Below are positions 1-10,602 of a DNA stretch of 64,000 nucleotides, one piece after another. Below the pieces are notes generated by a model that saw only the letters and a list, made by a program, of their open reading frames with translations, made no database searches and was not told the origin of the DNA. Each line of letters starts with the position of its first letter. Positions within the stretch are counted from its first letter, which is position 1. Location: assembly GCF_036320965.1 (NCBI RefSeq), contig NC_092258.1, forward strand, positions 2,914,501-2,978,500, in the 5' to 3' direction. The translations under genes were made by a program, and so were the position numbers. Source of the stretch: Panulirus ornatus. Lineage: Eukaryota > Arthropoda > Malacostraca > Decapoda > Palinuridae.

Positions 1-146
1 TGTGATTTTAGCAATGTGTGATCCAAACTCCAGCTTATCATTAATGATTACCCCTAAGTTTTTTGTTTTTTATTTTGTCTTCACTTTTCTTTCCTGTTCG
101 CCTCTTGTAAGTTGTAACAATTCTTTCATGTCTTTCACTGAAGGTT

Positions 147-1153
147 TTTTTTTTTTTTTCTTTTTTTGTTGCTGTCTCCCGCGTTTGCGAGGTAGCGCAA
201 GGAAACAGACGAAAGAATTGGCCCAACCCACCCCCATACACATGTATATACATACACGTCCACACACGCAAATATACATACCTACACAGCTTTCCATGGT
301 TTACCCCAGACGCTTCACATGCCCTGATTCAATCCACTGACAGCACGTCAACCCCGGTATACCACATCGATCCAATTCACTCTATTCCTTGCCCTCCTTT
401 CACCCTCCTGCATGTTCAGGCCCCGATCACACAAAATCTTTTTCACTCCATCTTTCCACCTCCAATTTGGTCTCCCACTTCTTGTTCCCTCCACCTCCGA
501 CACATATATCCTCTTGGTCAATCTTTCCTCACTCATTCTCTCCATGTGCCTAAACCATTTCAAAACACCCTCTTCTGCTCTCTCAACCACGCTCTTTTTA
601 CTTCCACACATCTCTCTTACCCTTACATTACTTACTCGATCAAACCACCTCACACCACACATTGTCCTCAAACATCTCATTTCCAGCACATCCACCCTCG
701 TGTGCACAACTCTATCCATAGCCCACGCCTCGCAACCATACAAAATTGTTGGAACCACCATTCCTTCAAACATACCCATTTTTGCTTTCCGAGATAATGT
801 TCTCGACTTCCACACATTCTTCAAGGCTCCCAGGATTTTCGCCCCCTCCCCCACCCTATGATCCACTTCCGCTTCCATGGTTCCATCCGCTGCCAGATCC
901 ACTCCCAGATATCTAAAACACTTTACTTCCTCCAGTTTTTCTCCATTCAAACTTACCTCCCAATTGACTTGACCCTCAACCCTACTGTACCTAATAACCT
1001 TGCTCTTATTCACATTTACTCTTAACTTTCTTCTTTCACACACTTTACCAAACTCAGTCACCAGCTTCTGCAGTTTCTCACATGAATGAGCCACCAGCGC
1101 TGTATCATCAGCGAACAACTGACTCACTTCCCAGGCTCTCTCATCCACAACAG
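147..1153 (-). mobile_element. RTE-like LINE, copy 1 (5' truncated)
   Basis: Reading on the - strand, an almost open frame (1148-348, 266 residues) encodes the last third of a non-LTR reverse transcriptase. It begins at the catalytic FADD motif and continues through a C-terminal domain with GCEAW, WFRHMERM and GRPNWRWKDG, a layout typical of RTE/BovB-like LINEs. The frame ends just before the shared 3' UTR. The element ends in a T-run (an A-tail on the element strand) after the 3' hairpin at about 172-205. Two 3-base deletions relative to the other copies remove one Leu before FADD and one Arg in the GRP region, so the frame is kept. The 5' end at 1153 is abrupt, as expected for 5' truncation during target-primed reverse transcription. 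Clade assignment is from motifs only. Confidence 0.85.
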
Positions 1154-2559
1154 TATATGTTCAAATTTCTCTTCATTGTATTCCATTATGTTCTCCAATG
1201 CCCTTTTATGTATTATGTTTAAGTCTTTTTGTATTTTCTGTCTCTTCTAAGCTTATCATCTCAGTCTTGTGTGGTTTGCAAAGCACCATACTATGCTGTC
1301 TTTTATTTCTTTCTCCATGTGATATGGAAAGAGAGAGCAAAGGAGGCTGTGGGCTACTGGGGATAAGGTTGTACTTTGGGCTGAATAAAATGGAACTATG
1401 TGGTGTTTTAGATTGACATGCTACCATTAGGCTGAACCAAGACATTTGAAGTGGTCAAAATAAAACTGTAGAGGGGCCTGGTTGTGGATGTTAATTTCTG
1501 GTTTCCATACTTTATATGTGAAAGCCAATGTTTATTTCTCTCTGATGGCTGCTTAGTTGCATTTGTGTGAAAACATAAAGATTACTGATATCAGGCTAGA
1601 CACATTGACACATCCATCTCTCAGGGATTGGAAGTATATCCAGGTTTTGTAGATGAATTGTTCAGAGGTGTTGTGGAGAAGTTTTATTTTTGCAAATTGA
1701 ATCTTCTGTATTAATTGATTTTTGGTTGGGAATTACTTGCATGTTGTCTACACCATTTGGTGACACCCAAATAAGTATTGTAATGATTCACTACCCACAC
1801 TTTCCTTAATACTAATATGGGCTTTAAATCAGAAGCACATGGCACATCTGATTTCCAGTTTGGGCACAGGAAAAGCCAGCTGTGGCAGTAGTAAATAATT
1901 TCATTTGGAAACTGTCTGTTGTAATTGGTTATTTAGTAATATGACAAGCAGTAGTACCCCTTGCTTTGTGCTGGACATGTTTTGTCCCAGCACATGAAGA
2001 ACCTGAGTATTGTATGATTCCTTTTGCTTCTTGTATTTGTTATCTCTGTTTGCAGAAAGAGTAGTAAGATTTTCGAAGATGAAAATTTGAATGATTCATG
2101 GTGAGGAAGGAAATAGAAATGCTTTCAACTAGGTGTCGTTTGCACCAATGGTATTCCATCTGTTGTAAAAGAGTTACAGTTCATTTTCTTTTCTGCAATA
2201 GAGAAATTATGTGGTAACACATGACTGAAGGTCAGAAATATCTTAGAATATTTATTTTTGAAAATATAGGTATTGGCTGCTGTCTGCTATAGGTATATAT
2301 TATCATTTTGTATTAATTGAATCTTTTATGTAATGGAGCAAGATCAAACTTTTTAATTGATAAACTGTTTTCTTAGTCAAAACACAGATAACTCTGTCAA
2401 GAATTATGTACAGTCAAGCACCACTTGATCATGCAGGTATGTTCCACTACCTAACATGATCAAGTAAAATTCAATTAAATTTTTTGTCCTTTGTGATGAT
2501 AATAATAGGCTACATAGCATGAACGACACTTACTTTAGCAATTTCATTCTGTAAAGGCC
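1154..2559. other. AT-rich intron or flank, no gene seen
   Basis: I see no splice-consistent exon or known repeat here. A short inverted repeat (ACTTGATCATG at about 2427 and CATGATCAAGT at about 2454) could form an 11-bp hairpin, with no recognised function. If the gene on the + strand starts upstream of the window, this is intron. Confidence 0.4.
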
Positions 2560-3180
2560 TACAGACCTCTTCAATCACTTGTAGCTACTCATTAGGACCC
2601 TAAATATCTGGAAACTTACTAACATAGTACCCAACATATAACCAACCCCTCTTCCTCCTTCCAACCCTTATCACTGCTTTCATCAGTATCCAAACTCTGT
2701 TAGAAAATGTAACTCAACAAACTCAACCCACACTCACCCACATAGACCTAATGATCTTACTGCCACACTACACACAAACCATACGTGGTGCATCCTGAAT
2801 GTCTTCAGCCAGCGACAGTTGTCCTCTTCTACAGTACTAGTGGTACTAGACATCAGTAAAATAGTTGACATTGTCCCCTGACACATCCACTGAAATAACA
2901 AGAAATAGTTTGCCAACTTCATAGCTAGCAGCCAGTTCTCAAAGTCTTCACCTCCAAAATCCTCAGGCTCTCTGGTATACTAGAGTTCTCCAAACATTAG
3001 GGGTTTATTTCAGACCTCTCCCTCCATGAAGTCCATTCATCCCTTGCAAACTTTGTGAAAGTCCTCTCATATGCTGATGACATCTTAATACAATAATTAC
3101 TGAACACCCACCTCTCACAATCTACTTCATTCATATCACAGCAACCAGACACTACACAAGCAACATAAACATGCATTAAT
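2560..3180 (+). pseudogene. Decayed Jockey-like LINE reverse transcriptase fragment
   Basis: Translating the + strand while allowing frame changes and stops gives a run of residues in the order expected of a Jockey/CR1-group reverse transcriptase. There is an N-terminal LSLLSSVSK-like block, a decayed region where the Asp-containing motif A should lie, a SDLSLHEV-like stretch and finally LSYADDI, the catalytic motif C. Many stops and indels show it is long dead. It is unrelated to the younger RTE-like LINE that dominates the window and lies just upstream of the first visible exon of the + strand gene, so it is probably intronic. The call rests on pattern recognition; a profile search against RVT_1 would test it. 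Confidence 0.55.
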
Positions 3181-3247
3181 GCAACATGCAGTTAGAAAAA
3201 TGACTTACCCACTGGCTTGTTACTTTCTTTTCTTGTGTCTTGTATAG

Positions 3248-3601
3248 GATATTTCGTTGCAGGTGAATCAGCATCATCTACTAACAGTAGCAGCAGCAGC
3301 AGCAACACAATCAATGTTTCTACAACTGCCAGCACAACTACTACTGCTACCAATACCTCTACCAACACTCTAGCTAATATAACTGCCAGCACCACTACAT
3401 CTTCTACCACTATAACCACTCCTACAGCAAGTAGTAGTAACAGTGGTGGTAGTGGTAGTGAGGGAAGTGCCAGTACAGGAGGCAGTGGAGGCAGCAGTAG
3501 TGGTTGTGCTGGAGATGGTGACGGAGAATGGCTAAACCTTGGACTTGAAGGGGAAGATTCTCCTGGCCACAGCTTGCCTGAAGGACAAATGCAAATGCTA
3601 G
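3248..3601 (+). CDS. Unrecognised gene A, Ser/Thr-rich exon
   Basis: First visible coding exon of an unrecognised gene on the + strand. A pyrimidine-rich tract ending TTGTATAG at 3247 is the better acceptor. A second AG at 3261-3262, five codons later and in the same frame, is an alternative. The exon encodes GYFVAGESA, then a low-complexity stretch of Ser, Thr, Asn and Gly, then EWLNLGLEGEDSPGH and ends QMQML. The donor is G|GTAATT at 3601/3602, leaving phase 1. That phase is matched exactly by the exon at 7594, which restores a Glu codon. The Ser/Thr/Gly tract is probably intrinsically disordered. The gene's upstream exons were not found. Five consecutive exons with matching phases make this a real gene despite the lack of a name. 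Confidence 0.75.
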
Positions 3602-4061
3602 GTAATTGTGGAAACACATTTACATTCTGTTTTTTGATAAATTTGAGAATTATAGTTCTCATCATATGAAGCTAGTCCATGAGCAATACATTTGGAGACT
3701 TTGAACAATACTATGTACTACTTAACTACAGTAAGAAGGATAAAAACATGATTACTTGACTTCATACACATCCATGGCAAATGTCTGTATTGGTGCTGAC
3801 TGGGCCCTCAGATAAACTCCTGTAGGAAACTCGGTTCACCATCTGAAAGGACAAAGCACAGAAAGTTCTTTTTGAAGTTCAGTAGGCTGCAGAAAATTTA
3901 GTTCTTGTTTGAAGGTCTACCTTGTTTTCATAAAGTTGCAGGGCAGAACTGTCAGTGCTTTGGTCTCATTTAATCATTTTGGTATGGATGTTTGCTGATG
4001 CAGTCTTCTTAGCCTATGGATTGACTTAGTTAGGAGTCAGTTGTCTCGTCCATATTTATGC

Positions 4062-4063
<2 letters not shown>
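3602..4063. other. Intron of gene A, no feature
   Basis: Start of the roughly 4-kb intron between gene A exons. Nothing recognisable is present before the (TA)n tract at 4064 and the LINE cluster. Confidence 0.5.

Positions 4064-4100
<37 letters not shown>
4064..4100. repeat. (TA)n microsatellite at LINE 5' end
   Basis: A 37-base TA tract directly abuts the 5' truncation point of LINE copy 2. Confidence 0.95.
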
Positions 4101-4104
<4 letters not shown>

Positions 4105-5597
4105 CAGAGGTATAAGTTTGTTGAGTATTCCTGGTAAATTATATGGGAGGGTATTGATTGAGAGGGTGAAGGCATGTACAAAGCATCAGATTGGGGAAGA
4201 GCAGTGTGGTTTCAGAAGTGGTAGAGGATGTGTGGATCAGGTGTTTGCTTTGAAGAATGTATGTGAGAAATACTTAGAAAAGCAAATGGATTTGTATGTA
4301 GCATTTATGGATCTGGAGAAGGCAAATGATAAAGTTGATAGAGATGCTCTGTGGAAGGTATTAAGAATATATGGTGTGGGAGGAAAGTTGTTAGAAGCAG
4401 TGAAAAGTTTTTATCGAGGATGTAAGGCATGTGTACGTGTTGGAAGAGAGGAAAGTGATTGGTTCTCAGTGAATGTAGGTTTGCAGCAGGGGTGTGTGAT
4501 GTCTCCATGGTTGTTTTTATTTGTTTATGGATGGGGTTGTTAGGGAGGTAAATGCAAGAGTTTTGGAAAGAGGGGCAAGTATGAAGTCTGTTGGGGATGA
4601 GAGAGCTTGGGAAGTGAGTCAGTTGTTGTTCGCTGATGATACAGCGCTGGTGGCTGATTCATGTGAGAAACTGCAGAAGCTGGTGACTGAGTTTGGTAAA
4701 GTGTGTGGAAGAAGAAAGTTAAGAGTAAATGTGAATAAGAGCAAGGTTATTAGGTACAGTAGGGTTGAGGGTCAAGTCAATTGGGAGGTGAGTTTGAATG
4801 GAGAAAAACTGGAGGAAGTGAAGTGTTTTAGATATCTGGGAGTGGATCTGGCAGCAGATGGAACCATGGAAGCAGAAGTGGATCATAGGGTGGGGGAGGG
4901 GGCGAAAATTCTGGGGGCCTTGAAGAATGTGTGGAAGTCGAGAACATTATCTCGGAAAGCAAAAATGGGTATGTTTGAAGGAATAGTGGTTCCAACAATG
5001 TTGTATGGTTGCGAGGCGTGGGCTATGGATAGAGTTGTGCGCAGGAGGATGGATGTGCTGGAAATGAGATGTTTGAGGACAATGTGTGGTGTGAGGTGGT
5101 TTGATCGAGTGAGTAACGTAAGGGTAAGAGAGATGTGTGGAAATAAAAAGAGCGTGGTTGAGAGAGCAGAAGAGGGTGTTTTGAAGTGGTTTGGGCACAT
5201 GGAGAGAATGAGTGAGGAAAGATTGACCAAGAGAATATATGTGTCGGAGGTGGAGGGAACGAGGAGAAGAGGAAGACCAAATTGGAGGTGGAAAGATGGA
5301 GTGAAAAAGATTTTGTGTGATCGGGGCCTGAACATGCAGGAGGGTGAAAGGAGGGCAAGGAATAGAGTGAATTGGAGCGATGTGGTATACCGGGGTTGAC
5401 GTGCTGTCAGTGGATTGAATCAAGGCATGTGAAGCATCTGGGGTAAACCATGGAAAGCTGTGTAGGTATGTATATTTGCGTGTGTGGACGTATGTATATA
5501 CATGTGTATGGGGGGGGTTGGGCCATTTCTTTCGTCTGTTTCCTTGCGCTACCTCGCAAACGCGGGAGACAGCGACAAAGTATAATAAATAAAATAT
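4100..5597 (+). mobile_element. RTE-like LINE, copy 2, most intact 3' half
   Basis: The + strand encodes most of the reverse transcriptase palm and the whole C-terminal domain in two overlapping frames (about 4100-4543 and 4521-5399). They are separated by a one-base insertion near 4517, where the other copies read WLFNLFMDG. Visible motifs in order are NYRGISLLSIPGKLYGR, CGFRSGRG, the motif A region (AFMDLEKANDKVD, with Asn replacing the usual Tyr), LQQGCVMSPW (motif B), FADDTALVAD (motif C), then GCEAWAMDR, WFGHMERM and a GRPNWRWKDG end. The 3' UTR carries the family hairpin at about 5545-5580 followed by AAAGTATAATAAATAAA and a TA-rich tail. The copy is 5' truncated (no endonuclease domain) and sits in an intron of gene A in sense orientation. 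It is non-functional because of the truncation and frameshift, but little decayed. Confidence 0.9.
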
Positions 5598-5611
5598 ATA
5601 ATATATATATA

Positions 5612-6207
5612 TCCTCTTGGTCAATCTTTCCTCACTCATTCTCTCCATATGACCAAACCATTTCAAAACACCCTCTTCTGCTCTCTCAACCACACTCTTT
5701 TTATAACCACTCATCTCTCTTACCCTATTATTACTTACTCGATCAAACCACATCACACCACATATTGTCCTCAAACATCTCATTTCCAGCACATTCACCC
5801 TCCTGCGCACAACTCTATCCATAGCCCACGCCTCGCAACCATACAACATTGCTGGAACCACTGTTCCTTCAAACATACCCATTTTTGCTTTCCGAGATAA
5901 TGTTTTCGACTTCCACACATTCTTCAAGGCTCCCAGAATTTTCGCCCCCTCCCCCACCCTATGATTCACTTCCGCTTCCATGGTTCCATCCGCTGCCAAA
6001 TCCACTCCCAGATATCTAAAACACTTCACTTCCTCCAGTTTTTCTCCATTCAAACTTACCTCCCAATTGACTTGACCCTCAACCCTACTGTACCTAATAA
6101 CCTTACTCTTATTCACATTTACTCTCAACTTTCTTCTTTCACACACTCTACCAAACTCAGTCATCAGCTTCTGCAGTTTCTCACATGAATCAGCCACCAG
6201 CGCTGTC
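5612..6207 (-). mobile_element. RTE-like LINE, copy 3 fragment
   Basis: A - strand segment of the same LINE, running from just upstream of the catalytic aspartates (6207) to within the C-terminal domain (5612). It lacks both the 5' part and the 3' UTR. It starts directly against the TA-rich tail of copy 2 and joins copy 4 at about 6203-6209. That junction shares GCGCTGT, which occurs in the reverse transcriptase region of one copy and in the 3' hairpin region of the other. The missing 3' end means it did not arise by simple target-primed insertion. Confidence 0.85.
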
Positions 6208-7357
6208 TCCTGCATTAGCAAGGTAGCGCAAGGAAACAGACGAAAGAATGGCCCAACCCACCCACATACAGATTGTATATACATACACATCCACACACGC
6301 ACATATCCATACCTATACATTTCAATGTACATATATATACATACACAGACATATACATATATACACGTACATAATTCATACTTGCTGCCATTGCTCATTC
6401 CCGTCACCACCCCACCACACATGAAATTACATCCCCCTCCCCCCTGCATGCACGCGAAGTAGCGCTAGGAAAAGACAACAAAGGCCACATTTGTTCACAC
6501 TCAGTCTCCAGCTGTCATGTATAATGCTTCAAAACCACAGCTCCCTTTTCACATCCAGGCCCCATAAAACTTTCCATGGTTTTCCCCAGACGCTTCATAT
6601 GCCTTGGTTCAATCCATTGACAGCACGTCGATCCTGGTATACCACATCGTTCCAATTCACTCTATTCCTTGCACGCCTTCCACCCTCTTGCATGTTCAGG
6701 CCCCGATCGCTCAAAATTTTTTCACTCCATCCTTCCACCTCCAATTTGCTCTCCCACTTCTCCTCGTTCCCTCCACCTCTGACACATATATCCTCTTTAT
6801 CAATCTTTCCTCACCCATTCTCTCCATGTGACCAAACCATTTCAATACACCCTCTTCTGCTCTCTCAACCACACTCTTTTTCTTACCACACATCTCTCTT
6901 ACCCTTTCATTACTTACGCGATCAAACCACCTCACGCCACATATTTTCCACAAACATCTCATTTCCAACACATCCACCCTCCTCCACACAACCTTATCTA
7001 TAGCCCATGCCTCGCAACCATATAACATTATTGGAACCACTATTCCTTCAAACATACCCATTTTTGCTTTCCGAGATAATGTTTTCACCTTCCACACATT
7101 TTTCCATGATCCCAGAACTTTCACCCCCTCCCCCACCCTGTGACTCACTTCCGCTTCCATGGTTCCGTCTGCTGCTAAATCCATTCCCAGATATCTAAAA
7201 ATTCCACTTCTTCCAGTTTTTCTCCATTGAAACTTACCTCCCAATTAACTTGTCCCTCAAACCTACTGAACCTAATAACTTTGCTCTTACTCACATTTAC
7301 TCTCAACTTTTTTCTTTCACACACACTTTACCAAATTTAGTCACCAACTTCTGCAGT

Positions 7358-7359
<2 letters not shown>
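6203..7359 (-). mobile_element. RTE-like LINE, copy 4, with long 3' UTR
   Basis: A - strand copy with the 3' hairpin at about 6205-6235 and a long 3' UTR that includes the second hairpin region (about 6445-6480). The C-terminal domain reads GCEAWAIDKVVWRRVD, WFGHMERMGEER and GRANWRWKDG. It ends at 7359 within the VNVSKSK-like region before FADD, directly against a (TA)n tract. It is more diverged from copies 1, 2 and 6 and closer to copy 5, so at least two subfamilies are present. The reading frame is disrupted near 7200. Confidence 0.85.

Positions 7360-7403
<44 letters not shown>
7360..7403. repeat. (TA)n microsatellite
   Basis: TA tract joining LINE copy 4 to a SINE head fragment. Confidence 0.95.
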
Positions 7404-7406
<3 letters not shown>

Positions 7407-7467
7407 GCCTTCTACGATACGCAGGGAATACGTGGGAAGTATTCTTTCTCCCCTATCCCCAGGGATG
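7404..7467 (-). mobile_element. SINE head fragment
   Basis: The first 64 bases of the window's SINE on the - strand: TGGGGATAGGGGAG, the CCCACGTATTCCCTGCG block and then GTAGAAGGCGAC. It is cut off there against (TA)n. Loss of the 3' rather than the 5' end is unusual for a SINE. It is followed on the right by (TAA)n/(TA)n. Confidence 0.8.
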
Positions 7468-7470
7468 ATA

Positions 7471-7483
7471 TAATAATAATAAT

Positions 7484-7525
<42 letters not shown>
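7471..7525. repeat. (TAA)n then (TA)n microsatellite
   Basis: About 18 bases of TAA repeats followed by about 36 bases of TA, directly at the 5' end of the SINE fragment and 69 bases before the gene A exon. Confidence 0.9.
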
Positions 7526-7531
<6 letters not shown>

Positions 7532-7593
7532 TATTTATTTTTGTTCATCACATTTTGCTTTCACGTCATTTGAAACTGATAAAAAATTTTCAG

Positions 7594-7706
7594 AGGAAGC
7601 GGTAGAGATCTTAGGTCGTGGTGACAAGGAATCTGCTAGAAACCTCCTTCGCCAAGCTGGAATAGAATTACTGGATTCTCCAGGTGACCTCAGCGAACAG
7701 GGAGGG
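7594..7706 (+). CDS. Unrecognised gene A, exon 2 of visible set
   Basis: Acceptor TTTTCAG at 7593 and donor GGG|GTAAGG at 7706/7707. Entry is phase 1 (G from the exon ending at 3601 plus AG gives Glu) and exit is phase 0. The residues read EEAVEILGRGDKESARN and continue to LLRQAGIELLDSPGDLSEQGG. The first half looks like one or two amphipathic helices with no low complexity, so it may be the folded part of this C-terminal region. I do not recognise the family. The acceptor lies close to the end of a transposon cluster, so splicing has survived about 3.5 kb of insertions in the preceding intron. Confidence 0.8.
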
Positions 7707-8333
7707 GTAAGGAAGTATTCAAGGGGTTTCATATTCCCACACTAATCAACTCCTTTTCTTCATGTATCATACAGACATCCTAAAAAATCATAATCATGTT
7801 CCCTTTTTCAATATATCTTGCTCATGGCCCACATTTCAAACCAAATGCCAAGGCCATTTCATGCTGAATAGTAACTTTTGAATTGTAAGTACACTACATT
7901 TCTCAGCAATGTTGCATACACACATTGCTTGCACCTGTCCCACATACACTGCCAATGTAAACTTTTGATTATGATGGCTTGTAACTTGCACTTGTGCACA
8001 TAAAGAAATATATTGCTGAAACGTTAGAATTCTTGAGATATTTTCACCACGCTCTGAAATTTGCCGTCTCATGAATGTGAGCAACAAATCTCTAGGTAGG
8101 CTTTGGCATTCTAGACACGTCATGGCATGTTTCATTGCCTTGGTGCCTGTTCTGTTTCATAAGTCCTGTTTCATATTTGTTTCCTTGCCTAACCTAATTG
8201 AAGATAGGAGGAGGTGGCAGTTTGCAGGGTTAATAATAAGAAAACAAGGTCATTATAGTTATGTAGAATTCTCATTAATAAATTGAGGGATGATTGAATT
8301 AATTATGATAGACTAAAATTACTCCAATTACAG

Positions 8334-8466
8334 GATGCAACTTCTATGGCAAGTCTGATGGCAGGGTTGGCGAGCCAGCTTCCTGGTGGACATTTGGATG
8401 AAGGACCTCTTGCTCCTGTGAGAGAGCTAGATCCTGCCACTGGTCTTTTTTACAACCCCTCCAGCA
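8334..8466 (+). CDS. Unrecognised gene A, exon 3 of visible set
   Basis: Acceptor AATTACAG at 8333, donor CA|GTAAGT at 8466/8467 (near-consensus). Entry is phase 0, exit is phase 1. It encodes DATSMASLMAGLASQLPG and then GHLDEGPLAPVRELDPATG followed by LFYNPSS. The DPATGLFYNPS segment resembles the aromatic Tyr/Phe repeats of OCRE-type or similar motifs but is too short to assign. The reading frame continues across the next splice with a Thr codon. Confidence 0.8.
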
Positions 8467-8936
8467 GTAAGTTCTTCATAAAGGAATTGTTGACACATTT
8501 TTTCCTCAAAACAGTTGCAAGACGGTAATGTGACTGACAGTATCATGATCAAAAGTTAGAGGAACTGGAGTGAATTTCGGAGAAGAAAATATAGAAAGCC
8601 TTTGGAAGTGAATGATTAGGAGCCATGCTAAAAAGAAAAGTGGATTAGGTAGCACTTGGGTGCTTTCATGCAATATATATGAGAGCACAGAAAAGATATG
8701 GACTTCACATTGAATGAATGCCAATATTATACTTTTTAAGTCAAACATGTAAAGATTTAATGTCATTATTAGAATTATTTATGCTATTTAACTCAGCGAC
8801 GTTATGTGCAATGCTACCCAGAAGTCATCCCCTTTTCCAGTGAATTTTGTTCTAAACATCATTGTGATGAATATTCACATAATTATTGCATGGGACATAA
8901 ACAGAACTTTAAGATAACATTGCTTTTATACACAAC

Positions 8937-8972
8937 TGCATCTCCCACTAGCAAGGTAGCACCAGGAACCAG
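8937..8972 (-). mobile_element. Solo LINE 3' tail, decayed
   Basis: About 36 bases matching the 3' hairpin region of the LINE on the - strand (TTCCTGGTGCTACCTTGC then GGGAGATGCAG, two or three substitutions). No other LINE sequence is attached. It lies in an intron of gene A. Confidence 0.5.
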
Positions 8973-9362
8973 TGATATTTCATTTCTACTGTTATACTCC
9001 CACCTGTATCTTTCAATCTTTTTGTGCTTTGTTATCTTCAATTTTTCTTTGAATTCACTCGTAAGGCCAACCTTTTTTCTCTCATCATCCCTGTTTTCAT
9101 TGAAAGTTCCTGATAGCAACTTCCCTGAATTCTTAATCAAATATATATAAAGTATTTTATAGTAAGCATTTCAAGCATGTGTTGGGCTTTGACACCTTAC
9201 TGTAAATGTTAGAAAGGGCAGTATTACTTGGTTGTGGTATTGTTAGGCCAGGTTCACAGGGTAGAAATAAGGTTCCACAGTGGAGGTAGACTAAAGTTTA
9301 TTAATATGAATGTGTATTATACTATCTTGAAATTAATTAATTATTCTCTTTAATTTTTACAG

Positions 9363-9395
9363 CTGAGAGTTCATCTGACAGTAACAGTAACTCAG
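9363..9395 (+). CDS. Unrecognised gene A, exon 4 of visible set (33 nt)
   Basis: A microexon with acceptor TTTTTACAG at 9362 and donor CAG|GTGAGG at 9395/9396. It is phase 1 at both ends and adds ESSSDSNSNS after a Thr completed at the junction. Short length and symmetric phase mean it could be skipped without a frameshift. The Ser/Asp run suits a casein-kinase-type acidic Ser cluster, but that is inference. Confidence 0.7.
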
Positions 9396-9806
9396 GTGAG
9401 GACAGTTTTTCTTCAACCTGTTTTCTGTACCATAAACTTTAATTTTTCTTATATCAATGTAGAGAAAATTGGAAAAGATTGATTTGTTAAAGTATTGTAA
9501 ACATATTTCTCCATTACACTTGATGACTTAAATTAAGAGGAGAAAGATGTATAATAATATGTACATAGCAACATAGAATTGAATATTTCATACACAGATT
9601 TCTTACCACAGAAGACAGTGTATTCAGTTGTGCAAGAATTCCGTAAAGTATACCTTAAAAATATAAAATAAAAATACTTAACAGTATCGTGCATAATAGA
9701 AAAAGATATTTTGATATTTCTCCAAGTGAAATAACCAGCATGAAATAAACACAGAATCCTTTAATGAAAGGCTAGATAATTTAAGAACAGCTCTTTTTTT
9801 TTTTAG

Positions 9807-9857
9807 GTAAAGCAGTTAATGAAACCTATACAGTGTGCATAGCAGCAGAGAATATAG
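9807..9857 (+). CDS. Candidate cassette exon of gene A (51 nt)
   Basis: A 13-base T-run followed by AG at 9805-9806 makes a strong acceptor, and ATAG|GTATTG at 9857/9858 makes a mediocre donor. Between them 51 bases stay open in the frame set by the neighbouring exons (phase 1 in, phase 1 out), giving GKAVNETYTVCIAAENI. Inclusion would insert 17 residues before the final exon without a frameshift. Nothing but splice-site shape and frame supports it, so it is a prediction. Confidence 0.3.
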
Positions 9858-10013
9858 GTATTGTTAAACAAGCAATATCTATGGTGAGCAATACACTATA
9901 ACAGTGCCAGGATCTTTTTGTTGGTTATTTCTCAATTTTTTTTCAATATATACATAATGTATTTCAAGATGTATTTAATTCTTATTAACAATGTCACTAC
10001 CATCCCATTTCAG

Positions 10014-10060
10014 CATCAGATGATCTAGAGGTCCCAGAAGAAAGAGAATCTCCTGAGTAA
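10014..10060 (+). CDS. Unrecognised gene A, last coding exon
   Basis: Acceptor CCCATTTCAG at 10013. Entry in phase 1 gives Ala, then SDDLEVPEERESPE and a TAA stop at 10058-10060. The acidic C-terminal tail contains SDDLE and ESPE, both possible phosphorylation sites. The five visible exons encode 226 residues. No membrane segment or signal peptide is visible in this part. Confidence 0.75.
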
Positions 10061-10355
10061 TGGACAATGTGCCAACGTGATAGCTTGACTCAGTAATTTA
10101 TAGATTATATTTAAAGTGGCCTACATTATAGATTATTTTTAAGATGGCCTTCCTTTGTAGATAATTTAACCTGCGAAGCAGAAATTTATATTTTAGTGAT
10201 TTTTTTACATGGTTAATGTACATATTACATAAAAATGTTCAGATTATTCTTCTCTCCCTTCACGGTTGATCTCTTATCTTTGCATGTTGGTATTTCATAC
10301 TGAAAATATATGGTTTATAAAACCCCCAGATTTGTTGGTCATGTATTTCTAACTG

Positions 10356-10356
<1 letters not shown>
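10061..10356 (+). other. Probable 3' UTR of gene A
   Basis: AT-rich sequence after the stop codon. No canonical AATAAA is clear in the first 300 bases. A (TA)n tract at 10357 and the SINE cluster follow. Confidence 0.45.

Positions 10357-10389
<33 letters not shown>
10357..10389. repeat. (TA)n microsatellite
   Basis: TA tract abutting the truncated 5' end of the next SINE. Confidence 0.9.
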
Positions 10390-10391
<2 letters not shown>

Positions 10392-10546
10392 GAGCAGGAG
10401 GCCAGAAATCCTCCCCTCTCGTTTTTTAATATTCCAAAAGAGGAACAGAGAAGGGGGCCAAGTGATGATATTCCTTCAAGGGCTCTGTCCTCTGTTCCTA
10501 ATGCTACCTTGCTAATGCGGGATATGGCGAATAGTATGAAAGAAAA
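10389..10546 (+). mobile_element. SINE, 5' truncated
   Basis: Begins in the GGGAGCAGGAGGCCAG block and runs through AAATCCTCCCCTCTCG, the GAACAGAGAAGGGGGCCAAG block, TCTGTTCCTAATGCTACC and the 3' hairpin (GCTACCTTGCTAATGCGGG...GGCGAATAG). It ends ATGAAAGAAAAA before (TA)n. It forms the left half of a tail-to-tail pair with the - strand SINE beyond 10600. Confidence 0.85.
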
Positions 10547-10560
10547 ATATATATATATAT

Positions 10561-10602
10561 TTCCTTGTGCTACCTCGCTTATGCAGGAGATGGCGATTAA
10601 GT
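10561..10602 (+). mobile_element. Solo LINE-type 3' hairpin tail
   Basis: About 40 bases of the LINE-type 3' end (TTCCTTGTGCTACCTCGC, loop, GCAGGAGATGGCGATTAAG) on the + strand. It is fused at a shared GTAGC directly to a - strand SINE that lacks its own hairpin. Confidence 0.65.

Noticed and set aside
2427..2465. 11-bp inverted repeat as a transposon end
   Set aside because: The two arms are only 16 bases apart, and no matching end or target duplication is visible nearby.
5023..7198. Frames on the strand opposite to the LINE copies
   Set aside because: They are shadows of the reverse-transcriptase frame, rich in Ser, His and Pro because of codon complementarity. The same applies at 412, 11013 and 12665.
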